Shown here: positions 23,671 through 33,208 of the stretch, piece by piece
Numbering within the stretch: position 1 is the first letter of the stretch
Layout of the letters: each line of letters starts with the position of its first letter
Origin: CALSMU01 sp965230225
GTDB taxonomy: Bacteria > Bacteroidota > Bacteroidia > Flavobacteriales_D > Parvicellaceae
DNA: 64,000 bases
Reading direction: 5' to 3'
NCBI GenBank assembly: GCA_965230225.1
Contig: CBDDKM010000005.1
Span: forward strand, 372,001-436,000
Made by a program: the position numbers and the translations under genes
Notes under the pieces: model-generated
Databases searched by the model: none
The model's input: only the letters and a program-made list of their open reading frames with translations
What the model was told of the DNA's origin: nothing

Positions 23671-26600
23671 TTACTTTTTAATCACTTTAATGGTTCTTGA
23701 TTTACCATTGGATTCTGCTTTAACAAAGTAAATTCCAGATTCCATTTGCGCCAGGTTTACAACAGCTTTACCTCCTTGTATTAACTGTGGTGTAGTGATT
23801 TGCTCACCAAGGATATTAAATACACTATACCATGTTGGAGAGTTAGAATCTAGTTCGATCATAAACTGTTCCTCAAAAGGATTTGGTTTTACCGTTAGGT
23901 TAAGTGCTGTGTTTTCACTCATTCCAACAGAACTTTGTATCGTAACGGTTTCCACAATACTACATCCGGAAGAATCAGTGATGGTTACATTGTACACACC
24001 TCCACAAAGACCAGTAGCGGTAGCAGTTGTTTGAGATCCGGCAGCAACATCCCACTGATAAGTGTATGGAGAAGTTCCTCCGGTAGGAGTCACAGTTGCT
24101 TGCCCCTGGCAGTTCATGTTTACATCATCTACAGCCGAACTTGATACTGATAATGCATCCGGATTCTCAATTAGTATTGTTGAGGTCAAAGTGTCGTTTT
24201 CCGCATCTATTACAAGTACTTCATAAGTTCCGGCACAAAGACTATCAGCAGTAGCAGTGGTTTGATTCATAGGATCGTTCCACAATATGGTAAATGGAGG
24301 TTCATCTCCAATAACATCTACCGTTGCTGTTGCATTGCAGTCATTTTCACAGGCTGGAGGAGTGAAACTACTGTGTAAGTTGAACTGTTTAGGTACAATT
24401 GGAGAAACAGTTGTGTAAGTTATAATAGGAGCGTTAAAATCGAAGTAAATGTTGGCCGTATTTTCAATTACATCCCCAATTACATTCGATTGTTGCTGAC
24501 GGATTTTGTAAGCAACATAACCATGACTTGCAGGTTCGTTAACGTTGCTGTCTGGTAACAGGATATTGTTAAAGGTAAATACCAATACATTGTTGTTTAC
24601 AATCTGGTAGGTCATTGGGTGACTTTCTCCTAAAATTTCCAGAGTAGATAAATCTAAATAATTACTCATGGTGTCCGTAATTACAACTGTAAATGCGGTG
24701 TCTGTTCCTGTATTTTGGAATCGAACAAGGTACTCCAATGTACTGTCTTTTAATCGGATGTCGCCGTCCGGAATAACCGCTTTGTCGTTAGGGTCGTAAG
24801 AACCTGTAACCACATGGTTTAAGCAATACTGGTTGTTAATGGTTGTAACTTCATTTTGAGCAGTTTCAAACCAGGCGCAGTGCTCAAGTGGAGTTCCTAA
24901 AGGAGCATTTGGTCCGGTACCATAAATAGTAGTAAAAGTACCGCTTCCTGTATAGTTGCTGATGTTCCAGATTAGAGTATCTCCGTTAATTTGATCTGGA
25001 GCAACGCTACAACTTCCATAAGTTATACTAGTGTCGATTAAGCAATAAAGTGTTCCGCTAATCGGAGCAATGGTATTATTATTCAAATACAGATAGTGGT
25101 AAGTTGGTAATAAAGGTCTAACATTCTGAGCGCTTAGGTATACAGCCATATCTGGTAGTATATTAATGGTGTCTCCAAAGTCCTGATCGGTGAAAGTAGG
25201 AGTTCCAACAGAGGTAGTAACATTAATTCCACTCGAATTACAAGATGGATTGTACCCTGTTGCAGCACTGGCCGAAATTTGATACGAACCATAAGGGATG
25301 TTAAATTCATAATACCCGTTAGCATCCGTTAATCTGGTGTAGTTACCTGGATTGGCAGTAACAATTCTGTTGGGTAGTGGAGTGTCTCCACCATCGTAAG
25401 AACAGTTATTGTTATCATCGTTGTAAACATATCCGCTAATGGAGCTACAATTTCCGGAGCTGATGTCGTTTACCACAGCGTTAAAAGTACCGGCACATCC
25501 ATTAGCATCTGTAATGGTTAACGAATAACCCCCAGAAAGTAAGTTGTTAATGCTCATGGTTGAGTCTCCGTTGGACCAGTTAAGGTCAAAAGGAGCAGTA
25601 CCCAAAGTAATGTTGGCTGTTACACTTCCATCTGCACAACTCGCATCTTGTGCTGTTAAGTTAGCGTTGATTCCGGTTCCGGGAATATCATTAATGATAT
25701 AGTTAAATTGATAGTTACAGGAAGAGTCATCTGTAACGGTTAAAGAGTAAGGTCCAGATTCTAAGTTTGAAATGTCTTCAGTATTAGCGGTGAATCCATT
25801 AGGCCCAACCCAGGTATAAGTTAATGGAGCAATTCCTCCTGAAATTCCAGGAGTGATGGTTCCCGTGCTTAAACCACAGTCTGAGTGAGTAATACTTGAA
25901 CTGGAAAGTACAGGTGTTCCTAGTGTTACGGTGGAAGTTTGAATACAGCCGTTGGCATCCATTACAACGATGTCATATTGCCCATTACATAAGTTGGTGA
26001 ATACGGAAGATGCTTGAAAGGTAACACCGTTGTCAATACTATAAGTTAAAGCTCCAACTCCACCAGTGGCTGTAATAGTAATGTCTCCATTACATCCTGT
26101 AGAGCAAGTGGCATCGTTAGAAGTTGTACTAAGAGTGATAGCCGGAGGCTCGTTAATAACTATAGAAAGGAATTGATTGCATCCATTGGCATCTATCACA
26201 TCCACATCATATACACCAGCACAAAGTCCAGCTATAAATGGAGTGGTTTCTCCGGTTATCCAGAAATAAGTATAGGGAGCTGTTCCTCCAAAGGCCATTA
26301 CGTCTGCCATACCATCACACGATCCGTTACAGGTTACATCCATTACAGCTCCTGGGAATAAATCGAGCATTGGAGGCTCTGCAACTACAACATTGGAGTC
26401 AATAGTAGTTACCGAAGCATCGGTTACTTCAATATTGTAATTTCCTGCGCACATGTTAGTGAAAAGAAATGTGCTGTCATTTACCTGGGTGTAAGTTTCG
26501 CCAATGATATTGGTAAGGTCTATTGTTACGGGATAACTTCCGTTTTGAACGATTACTTCAAGATCTCCATCACAAGAGCCATTACAAATGGCGTCATTTG

Positions 26601-26679
26601 AGAAAATGTAGCTAAAGGTCATCTGTGAGAATACCAGACCCGGTATTCCCATAGCAATTAGGGTTAAGAATTTTTTCAT
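23671..26679 (-). CDS. SprB-repeat surface protein with T9SS sorting domain
   Basis: 1002 aa. A signal peptide (about 1-18) is followed by several SprB-type repeats of about 75-85 aa with the pattern CNGSCDG ... GG-x-PYTY-x-W ... LCAGxY-x-V-x-V-x-D. A carboxypeptidase-regulatory-like (SdrD-B) segment begins at ISGYVYNDDNNNC. A conserved domain with NDKAVIPDG and VRFQNTGTDTAF is often found before T9SS tails. Two more SprB-like repeats and a type A sorting domain (VKPNPFEEQFMIEL ... GIYFVKAE) close it. Such proteins are exported by T9SS and attached to the surface; SprB itself is a gliding adhesin, but this one is much shorter. Confidence 0.87.
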   Translation of the reverse strand: MKKFLTLIAMGIPGLVFSQMTFSYIFSNDAICNGSCDGDLEVIVQNGSYPVTIDLTNIIGETYTQVNDSTFLFTNMCAGNYNIEVTDASVTTIDSNVVVAEPPMLDLFPGAVMDVTCNGSCDGMADVMAFGGTAPYTYFWITGETTPFIAGLCAGVYDVDVIDANGCNQFLSIVINEPPAITLSTTSNDATCSTGCNGDITITATGGVGALTYSIDNGVTFQASSVFTNLCNGQYDIVVMDANGCIQTSTVTLGTPVLSSSSITHSDCGLSTGTITPGISGGIAPLTYTWVGPNGFTANTEDISNLESGPYSLTVTDDSSCNYQFNYIINDIPGTGINANLTAQDASCADGSVTANITLGTAPFDLNWSNGDSTMSINNLLSGGYSLTITDANGCAGTFNAVVNDISSGNCSSISGYVYNDDNNNCSYDGGDTPLPNRIVTANPGNYTRLTDANGYYEFNIPYGSYQISASAATGYNPSCNSSGINVTTSVGTPTFTDQDFGDTINILPDMAVYLSAQNVRPLLPTYHYLYLNNNTIAPISGTLYCLIDTSITYGSCSVAPDQINGDTLIWNISNYTGSGTFTTIYGTGPNAPLGTPLEHCAWFETAQNEVTTINNQYCLNHVVTGSYDPNDKAVIPDGDIRLKDSTLEYLVRFQNTGTDTAFTVVITDTMSNYLDLSTLEILGESHPMTYQIVNNNVLVFTFNNILLPDSNVNEPASHGYVAYKIRQQQSNVIGDVIENTANIYFDFNAPIITYTTVSPIVPKQFNLHSSFTPPACENDCNATATVDVIGDEPPFTILWNDPMNQTTATADSLCAGTYEVLVIDAENDTLTSTILIENPDALSVSSSAVDDVNMNCQGQATVTPTGGTSPYTYQWDVAAGSQTTATATGLCGGVYNVTITDSSGCSIVETVTIQSSVGMSENTALNLTVKPNPFEEQFMIELDSNSPTWYSVFNILGEQITTPQLIQGGKAVVNLAQMESGIYFVKAESNGKSRTIKVIKK

Positions 26680-26745
26680 AATTGGTGGTTATTTAGCGTT
26701 AAGCTATTAAACCAACGAATGAGGTGTTAAGTGGTTGCCAATAGA

Positions 26746-27504
26746 TCAACTAAAATGATCTAAAAAGTTCTGTTTTTTGGTAGCAGAAACATCCACGTGA
26801 GAACCATCACTCATCACAACCACTCCACCTTTACCTTTCTTATAACTTTTTACGTAATCCATGTTGATGAGGTGAGATCGGTGAACGCGAATGAACCCGG
26901 AATCTTGAAGTACATCCTCATAAAATTTAAGGGTTCTGCAAATCACTTTTTTCGATCCATCTTTTAAATGAAAATCGGTGAAATTGTCGTTAGCTTCACA
27001 GCGAATAATGTCGTTCACTTCGACCACTTCGAAGCCATCCAATACTGGAAGAACTACTTTCTTATTTTGATTCTGCGACATTTTAATGTTTTCCAACAAA
27101 ACTTTCGTTTGTAGCGATTGATCCTGAGCATTTTTGTTGTCGATGTTTTCTCTCACTTTTGCCACCGCAGCTTCGAGCTCGTCAATGTCGATTGGTTTAA
27201 GGATGTAGTAAGAAGCACTGTAGTTAAGAGCTTTAAGAGCATACTGACTGTAAGCAGTAACAAACACCGTTTCGAAGTTGATTTCTTCTAATCTTTCCAG
27301 TAGATCAAATGCATTTCCAAAAGGCATTTCAACGTCTAAGAATACCAAATCAGGAGAAAGAGATTCAATGGCCTTTTGTCCTTCGTTGATGTTAGGGCAC
27401 TCGGCTATTATTTCGATTCCATCACAGTATTTATTTAAATAATTACGAAGCGTTTCTCTACTAGCTTCTTCGTCTTCTACTATGATGGTTTTAAGGGTTT
27501 TCAT
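26746..27504 (-). CDS. LytTR-family response regulator (no adjacent kinase)
   Basis: 252 aa. The receiver has the acidic pair in VEDEE, phospho-acceptor Asp57 (VFLDVEMP) and YILKPID. The LytTR DNA-binding domain (about 150-252) shows IIRCEANDNFTDFHL and FIRVHRSHLINMDYV. No kinase gene is next to it; the LytS-type kinase at 52777, also solitary, is a possible partner. The adjacent SprB-repeat gene on the same strand, 66 nt away, could be co-transcribed or a target. Confidence 0.85.
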   Translation of the reverse strand: MKTLKTIIVEDEEASRETLRNYLNKYCDGIEIIAECPNINEGQKAIESLSPDLVFLDVEMPFGNAFDLLERLEEINFETVFVTAYSQYALKALNYSASYYILKPIDIDELEAAVAKVRENIDNKNAQDQSLQTKVLLENIKMSQNQNKKVVLPVLDGFEVVEVNDIIRCEANDNFTDFHLKDGSKKVICRTLKFYEDVLQDSGFIRVHRSHLINMDYVKSYKKGKGGVVVMSDGSHVDVSATKKQNFLDHFS

Positions 27505-27593
27505 TAGCTAAGCTTGAATTCGGTTAATTTATCTCTTTATCCATGTTAAAAATAAAGAAAATGGTACTTTTACCCTAAAGTAAAAAGAAAGAA

Positions 27594-28712
27594 TTGAATA
27601 TTGCGGTAAATACCAGGCTTTTGATTAAAAACAGGCTAGAGGGGATAGGTTGGTTTACTTATGAGACCTTAAAAAGAATAACCGCAAGGCATCCTGAGCA
27701 TCAGTTTTATTTCATATTCGATCGAAAGCACGATCCTTCTTTTATTTTTTCAGATAATGTTACTCCTGTTGAGATAGGTCCGCAAGCAAGACATCCCATT
27801 TTGTACAAATGGTGGTTTAACCGATCCATTCCAAAGGTGTTGAAAAGGGTAAATGCCGATTTATTTTTGTCGCCAGATGGTTATTTGAGTTTAAAAACTA
27901 ATGTGCCTCAAGTACCCGTAATGCACGATTTAAATTTTGAACATTACCCGGAGGACTTACCTCCTCATGTTACAAAATATTACACCAAGTATTTCCCATT
28001 GTTTGCAAATAAAGCGGAACGAATAATTACGGTTTCTCAGTTCTCTAAACAAGATATTCATGAGCTGTATAATATTCCTTTGGATAAGATTGATGTGGCC
28101 CATAATGGAGTTAATGAGTCTTTGCATCCATTGGAAGAGGGAGAAATGAAGAACATTCGGGATGGCTATTCTGATGGTAAGCCCTATTTCGCTTATGTAG
28201 GGTCTTTACATGCCCGAAAAAACATCACTAGAATGTTGCAGGCATTTGATCGTTTCAAGAAAGAAACTAATTCCGACTATCAGTTTGTGGTGGTGGGAGA
28301 AAAGATTTGGAAAAGTGATGATATGGAGTCAATGATGCAATCTTTGACTCACAAAAATGATATTCATTTTACCGGTAGAGTACCAGTGGAGCTACTTAAT
28401 AATATTGTAGCCAGTTCGGAAGGTTTGGTTTATGTATCCTATTTTGAAGGATTTGGAATTCCTATTCTGGAGGGAATGAAATGTGGTGTGCCGGTTATTA
28501 CCAGTAATATTACGAGTATGCCTGAGGTGGCCGGAAATGCGGCTATATTGGTGGATCCATTTAATGTAGAGTCTATTGCTTCTGGAATGCAGGAACTAAT
28601 TGATCCAGAAAAACAGTCGTTTTACCGAAATGCGGGAGCCGAAAGAGTAGGAAGGTTTAGTTGGGATAATACTGCCAAAGCAGTATGGGATTCAATCGAA
28701 AAGGTACTTTAG
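27594..28712 (+). CDS. Glycosyltransferase family 4 (GT-B fold)
   Basis: 372 aa, cytoplasmic. A GT4-type domain lies in the C-terminal half: FAYVGSLHARKNI near residue 200 and, later, EGFGIPILEGMKCGVPVITSN with the E-x7-E motif that holds the sugar nucleotide. It likely transfers a hexose for a surface polysaccharide or glycolipid; the acceptor is unknown. The start is a TTG at 27594: no in-frame ATG or GTG is available nearby, and MNIAVNTRLLIKNRLEGIGW is the usual start of this group. It is not in a polysaccharide cluster. Its end overlaps the Lon-N domain gene by 4 nt. Confidence 0.85.
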   Translation: MNIAVNTRLLIKNRLEGIGWFTYETLKRITARHPEHQFYFIFDRKHDPSFIFSDNVTPVEIGPQARHPILYKWWFNRSIPKVLKRVNADLFLSPDGYLSLKTNVPQVPVMHDLNFEHYPEDLPPHVTKYYTKYFPLFANKAERIITVSQFSKQDIHELYNIPLDKIDVAHNGVNESLHPLEEGEMKNIRDGYSDGKPYFAYVGSLHARKNITRMLQAFDRFKKETNSDYQFVVVGEKIWKSDDMESMMQSLTHKNDIHFTGRVPVELLNNIVASSEGLVYVSYFEGFGIPILEGMKCGVPVITSNITSMPEVAGNAAILVDPFNVESIASGMQELIDPEKQSFYRNAGAERVGRFSWDNTAKAVWDSIEKVL

Positions 28713-29311
28713 TTTAAGTAGAAATTTTGTTCCACTTTCTTTTCTTGTTGCAGTAGCATGGTCATGAACCTTGTTTTACGTAACAAGAACTCACTTTGTT
28801 TGTATTCATCTGTGATTTTGATAAATCGAAGTTTTTCGTCGTCCGATAAATTCAACATCTTAACAATATTTTTGATGCCAAAGATTTCCGGCATTTCACT
28901 GTTGTCTATGTCACCATGTAGCAAACGTAAATAACTACCGATGTTATGAATCAGTTGATCGCTTGGCGAATGCTCAATAGCTCTTAAAGGTGTAATGGTT
29001 CCGGCAGGATACATTTTACCTTCAGCTTGCCCTTCGTAGTGATTGATTTTGAAATTCTGTTTGCATTCTATTAAGATGTCCAACTCACCATTATCGTACG
29101 ATTTTAGTATTTGTTTAACATATACTAAAGAGCCAAATTCGGTTAAAGCTGTTTTTCCCTGAAATGGAATTCCAAAATATGAATCGCGGTCGATACATTC
29201 GCTGATCAATTGCAAATATCGAGGTTCAAAAATATGAAGCGTCGTGCGCTCTCCAGGAAGTAAAAACAACCTTAAAGAGAATAGGCCAACGTGATTATTT
29301 TCGTGCTTCAT
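28709..29311 (-). CDS. Lon N-terminal (LON substrate-binding) domain protein
   Basis: 200 aa. The stand-alone LON domain shows LFLLPGERTTLHIFEPRYLQLISEC near the N-terminus, then YFGIPF and GSLVYVKQI. It lacks the ATPase and protease parts of Lon. Such proteins are widespread and of unsettled function; substrate binding or adaptor roles are supposed. No zinc finger or PUA-like extension is seen. It converges on the glycosyltransferase gene with a 4-nt overlap and is divergent from the small secreted protein at 29374. Confidence 0.82.
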   Translation of the reverse strand: MKHENNHVGLFSLRLFLLPGERTTLHIFEPRYLQLISECIDRDSYFGIPFQGKTALTEFGSLVYVKQILKSYDNGELDILIECKQNFKINHYEGQAEGKMYPAGTITPLRAIEHSPSDQLIHNIGSYLRLLHGDIDNSEMPEIFGIKNIVKMLNLSDDEKLRFIKITDEYKQSEFLLRKTRFMTMLLQQEKKVEQNFYLN

Positions 29312-29315
29312 ATGA

Positions 29316-29323
29316 TAAATTTG
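29316..29323 (+). promoter_or_regulatory. -7 promoter element TAAATTTG
   Basis: An exact TAnnTTTG, 50 nt before the ATG of the small secreted protein at 29374. Confidence 0.4.
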
Positions 29324-29373
29324 AACTATATTGCAGTGTAAAAATTCAACAAATACCAGTAAAGGTCAATACG

Positions 29374-29700
29374 ATGCGACAATTAATATTCACAATAGTT
29401 TTTGGATTACTTGTTATTTCAGCGTTTGCCGGAAGAAAGAAATCCTACTATTTCGTGGGCGTTTGGGATGGAAAAGAGGTTAAGATTAATAACCCAAATG
29501 TGGTCAATAAAAACAAGTTTTGCATTAAGTATATTCGTATCAATGGGGTAAAAATTAAGGCAAACTATAAAGAAGGGGGGATAATTATCGACCCTAAGAC
29601 TTATGGATTTAGTCAGGGAAAAGAGTTTTTATTCGAAATTGTTGCCAACGAAGATTGCGAGCCTTCATTTCATAGTGAGGGGTTCAAAATGCAACGATGA
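29374..29700 (+). CDS. Small secreted protein of unknown function
   Basis: 108 aa with a clear signal peptide (about 1-19, ending AFAG). The mature part is strand-rich and Lys-rich, with two Cys (FCIKY and EDCEPSF) that could form a disulfide. I do not recognise the family. A -7 element lies 50 nt upstream. It converges on the tiny membrane protein gene, with 2 nt between their ends. Confidence 0.6.
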   Translation: MRQLIFTIVFGLLVISAFAGRKKSYYFVGVWDGKEVKINNPNVVNKNKFCIKYIRINGVKIKANYKEGGIIIDPKTYGFSQGKEFLFEIVANEDCEPSFHSEGFKMQR

Positions 29701-29702
29701 TC

Positions 29703-29885
29703 CTACTTAAAAAAGAATCCAAACAGAATAATTGTTAGAGCCAACAAGCCTCCAAATCCAAAAATAAAGGTTCTCCAAAAGAAATAACCCTGCTTTTTAT
29801 TATTCAGAGCAACTGGTAGCGAAATACCCAGAGATAATATCCCACCAATTATTAAAAAGTATAGTTCGGCTGTTTTTAAGTGCAT
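29703..29885 (-). CDS. Small two-helix membrane protein
   Basis: 60 aa from the ATG at 29885; an earlier ATG at 29909 would add eight unconvincing residues. Two membrane helices (about 5-25 and 37-58) are joined by a short Asn/Lys-rich loop (LNNKKQG). It probably resides in the inner membrane. No family is recognised. Confidence 0.5.
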   Translation of the reverse strand: MHLKTAELYFLIIGGILSLGISLPVALNNKKQGYFFWRTFIFGFGGLLALTIILFGFFFK

Positions 29886-30010
29886 AATTGTACCTGAAAT
29901 GCATAACAAAGGTAGGTATTCTGAAGTATTAAACTGTCAGTAAAATTACTGTTTGTTACCCCTTTTTGAATTGCACATTGTCTTGTGAATACATTATAAC
30001 CTTATTACCC

Positions 30011-30039
30011 TTTGTGGCTATCGAATTACTCTATTTTTG
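30011..30039 (+). promoter_or_regulatory. Promoter TTTG, 17 bp, TATTTTTG
   Basis: The -33-like TTTG at 30011-30014 and exact -7 TATTTTTG at 30032-30039 lie 21 nt before the ATG at 30061. This supports that start rather than the TTG at 30037. Confidence 0.55.
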
Positions 30040-30060
30040 GTTTGGAGCAGATTCCAGATT

Positions 30061-32736
30061 ATGATTAGAAATTTATTAATAGCAATTATCCTTATAGGTT
30101 GTGGAGTGCTGTTGTTTTTCTCGTATTCTTTCCTGAACGAAGAAGCAAAAAAGCAACGTAACCCCATCGAAACAGTACCAATGGATGCTGCTGTGATTTT
30201 TAAAAGTGGAGATGTTCGTTCGGTATGGTCAAGGTTATCAGAAACCAATTTAGTTTGGAGCGAACTGTTGGCTATTCCTGAAATTAATAATCTGGATAAA
30301 ACCATTAGGACTGCGGATTCCCTACTTTCCACAGATGAAGTATTAACCAATCTTCTTCATAAAAAGGAAACGGTTATCTCTCTTCATTCTACCGGAGATG
30401 GAGTAGGAGTTTTTGCTTCTTCTATATGTACTGAGCAACAGGTAGAAGCATTTACTCAGTTAATTTCCGATAAGGGAAATGCTGTGGAATCCAGAAATTT
30501 TGAAGAACTGAGAATCATCTCTTTTAGTGGGAATGGTAAAAAATACCATTATTGTTATGTTCAGCCATTTATATTGTTTTCCTCTTCTTCTTCTCACTTA
30601 GAACAGAGTGTAACTCAATTAAAGAATAAAGAGTCTTTACTTCAAAATGAATCTTTTACCGAGTTAGAAACAACCGCAAGTCAATCTGCGGCGTTAAACT
30701 GCTTTGTTAATTTCAAACAATTAGGGAGATTAATGGCGCCTTACGTGGTTAAGGATGTAGCAGAAGCATGGCAATCTAATAAGTTATTCCCAGGGTGGGC
30801 AGAGTTCGATCTATCTTTAAAGTCAGATGCTCTTTCCATTTCTGGTTTAAGTACAACAGATTCAGAAAACAATTTTCTAAATAGTATGTTGAGTCAGGAC
30901 GCTCAACCTTCTAGAATGTTGGGGCTGCTACCTAAGGATATTAAGCTGCTGAAAAGAATTTCTATTTCTAATGCTCTAAGTTATGTTTCTGCTAACTCAG
31001 AAGCTAATATAGAAGCACTGGAACAACAATGCCAATGTGATCCACACGAAACTTTTAGCTCCTGGATTGGAAGCGAGATTCTGTATGTAGAACATTCAAG
31101 AACCAGAGAGAGCAAGTCGCCTATTCAAACTGTTATTATTGAGAATAATGGAACTGAGAATGTATTGGGTAGGTTAAGTGGACTGGGAGTTATGGATACA
31201 GTGGTTCAAACGCTGTACGGAATGGAAGTGTACCCAGTAGAGAATTCTGAGTTTTTAAAATTAGCGGGAGGCCAGTTTTATCTTGGAGAACAAGTCTTCT
31301 TTGGACAATCAGAGGATTATGCCGTGTTTTCATCACTATCTGGGTTATCTAAAATAGCCTACCAATGGAAAAAAGAAGAGGCGTTGGTTAATCAATCGCA
31401 ATACATAGATTATGCCTATAAGTATATGGCCAACTTTTCTTCGAACGATTATTATTCAACAGGAGGGAGTGCTTTAGCAGGATTAAAAGAACTAATCAAG
31501 CCGGAGTATTACCAAAAAATCAATCAATATCAGGATGTAATCAATAAATTGGGAGCTTTATCCTGGCAATCGAGCCCATCTCAAAACAATTATCAATATC
31601 ACTCTTTAGCAGTTAACCTGGGACAGAGTAGTAGTGGAGGTTCAGGATCATTGTGGAGTTTAGCACTTAAAACTCCAATTATTCGAGCACCTGAATTGAT
31701 GAAAAATCACAGAACTAATACGCTTGAAGTACTGGTGCAGGATCAGGATAACGTGATTCACCTGATCAGTGCCACCGGTAAAATCAAATGGTCGAAACAG
31801 TTGGAAGGTTCTATCATAGGAAAGGTGAAACAAATTGATGTGTACAATAACGGAAAGTGGCAAATGTTGTTTAATACCGATGCTAAAATTCATTTAGTAG
31901 ATATCAATGGTAATGAAGTGAAAGGTTTCCCGATAACAAGCCCTTCTCCAATTACGAATTCTTTATCGGTATTTGATTACGATAAGAAACATGATTATCG
32001 AATTGCGGTAGCCTGCTCTAATCAGAAAATCTATCTGTACGATAAAGAAGGAAAGACTGTAAGTGGCTGGAAGTTCAACGGAGCGCAAGATATTATTGTA
32101 AACGATATAGCGCATTTTAGGTTGGAAGGAAAAGACTATATCATGACCAACGATGTGCGTGGTAATGTATATGTTTTGGATCGAAGAGGAGGGGAAAGAG
32201 AAACCCTAACCGCAAAACTGAATACCAACGTATATGAAAGCATACAGTTTGATAAAGGCTTCTCTTTTGAAACATGTAAACTGAGTTATATAGATACGTT
32301 AGGAAATATGTGTGAGCTTCAGTTTAATGATTCTCTTACTTGTTATAAGTTGGATTCTACTCACATTAATTATAGGCTGATCAGAGAAGACCTTGACAAT
32401 GATAAATTATTTGATTTTGTGGTAAGCTTTGGTAATCGCCTGGAGGTTTACGGACCGGATAAAAAGTTGAGTTTCTTTGAAACGTTCGATTTTAATCTTG
32501 AAAACGGAGTACAAGTGATTCATGGATCAAACGGTAATGGATACATCGTACTATCCAACGAAAATGATATTTACCTATACACTCATAAGTTTTTACCAGT
32601 TCCAGAATTTCCTGCATTGGGAAGTAGGTTAACTACTATTGGTGATATGAATAAGGATGGTAAAATGGATGTAATTACCATTACAGGTAACAATGAAATG
32701 ATAGTGTATTCGCTAGAAGGATTAGGAGGTGTTTAA
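30061..32736 (+). CDS. Membrane-anchored DUF3352-like protein with C-terminal propeller
   Basis: 891 aa from the ATG at 30061. One N-terminal membrane anchor (about 3-22) is followed by a large domain (about 35-500) that starts VPMDAAVIFKSGD and resembles DUF3352 proteins. The remaining about 350 residues look like a PQQ/quinoprotein-type propeller: repeats such as DQDNVIHLISATGKIKWSKQL, IHLVDINGNEVKGFP and NQKIYLYDKEGKTVSGW. A final GDMNKDGKMDVI matches FG-GAP/calcium-binding repeats. It probably stands in the periplasm. The combination suggests a scaffold or assembly factor, but no function is assigned. Its stop overlaps the convergent gene by 4 nt. Confidence 0.65.
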   Translation: MIRNLLIAIILIGCGVLLFFSYSFLNEEAKKQRNPIETVPMDAAVIFKSGDVRSVWSRLSETNLVWSELLAIPEINNLDKTIRTADSLLSTDEVLTNLLHKKETVISLHSTGDGVGVFASSICTEQQVEAFTQLISDKGNAVESRNFEELRIISFSGNGKKYHYCYVQPFILFSSSSSHLEQSVTQLKNKESLLQNESFTELETTASQSAALNCFVNFKQLGRLMAPYVVKDVAEAWQSNKLFPGWAEFDLSLKSDALSISGLSTTDSENNFLNSMLSQDAQPSRMLGLLPKDIKLLKRISISNALSYVSANSEANIEALEQQCQCDPHETFSSWIGSEILYVEHSRTRESKSPIQTVIIENNGTENVLGRLSGLGVMDTVVQTLYGMEVYPVENSEFLKLAGGQFYLGEQVFFGQSEDYAVFSSLSGLSKIAYQWKKEEALVNQSQYIDYAYKYMANFSSNDYYSTGGSALAGLKELIKPEYYQKINQYQDVINKLGALSWQSSPSQNNYQYHSLAVNLGQSSSGGSGSLWSLALKTPIIRAPELMKNHRTNTLEVLVQDQDNVIHLISATGKIKWSKQLEGSIIGKVKQIDVYNNGKWQMLFNTDAKIHLVDINGNEVKGFPITSPSPITNSLSVFDYDKKHDYRIAVACSNQKIYLYDKEGKTVSGWKFNGAQDIIVNDIAHFRLEGKDYIMTNDVRGNVYVLDRRGGERETLTAKLNTNVYESIQFDKGFSFETCKLSYIDTLGNMCELQFNDSLTCYKLDSTHINYRLIREDLDNDKLFDFVVSFGNRLEVYGPDKKLSFFETFDFNLENGVQVIHGSNGNGYIVLSNENDIYLYTHKFLPVPEFPALGSRLTTIGDMNKDGKMDVITITGNNEMIVYSLEGLGGV

Positions 32737-33206
32737 TCCTGATTAATGAACCTGGCCAATAATTGCATTCTGTAAAACTGATTACTAAGCATTAAGGCAG
32801 TGTTGCTGCTACTCAAATTCGAAATGGTTCCTCCATTTAGGTTTTTCAGGTATTTGAGCTCCATTGTCTTTTCATCAATCTTATCAATCAATCGTTCTGT
32901 ATTCCAATTAATGTATTTCTTGTTTCGTTTCGAAAGAATTAATTCTGCTGAAATTTTACCCTTTTTGATTTTACCAAAATCGAAGCTATCCTTCAATGCA
33001 TTTTGATAAGCCTCGGTAGATATTTGATCGATTAATGCATCTACTGAAAGTCCTTTTTTATAGACGATCTCAAACATTTTAAGATTGTCCCTTAATTCTC
33101 TAATGACCAATTTTTTGTGGGCATTATTTGACCTGGATTTGGTGGTAAGGGTAGTAAGAATATTTCTAATCTCACCAATAGAGGTAATGGCGGTTTGAAT
33201 CCACAT
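32733..33206 (-). CDS. Unknown protein, third gene of the aminolipid operon
   Basis: 157 aa, basic, predicted mainly helical with no signal peptide or membrane helix. I recognise no domain. It begins 2 nt after the stop of the GlsB-like gene and so is translationally coupled to the two acyltransferases. A role connected with aminolipid synthesis or an unrelated passenger are both possible. Confidence 0.6.
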   Translation of the reverse strand: MWIQTAITSIGEIRNILTTLTTKSRSNNAHKKLVIRELRDNLKMFEIVYKKGLSVDALIDQISTEAYQNALKDSFDFGKIKKGKISAELILSKRNKKYINWNTERLIDKIDEKTMELKYLKNLNGGTISNLSSSNTALMLSNQFYRMQLLARFINQD

Positions 33207-33208
33207 AA

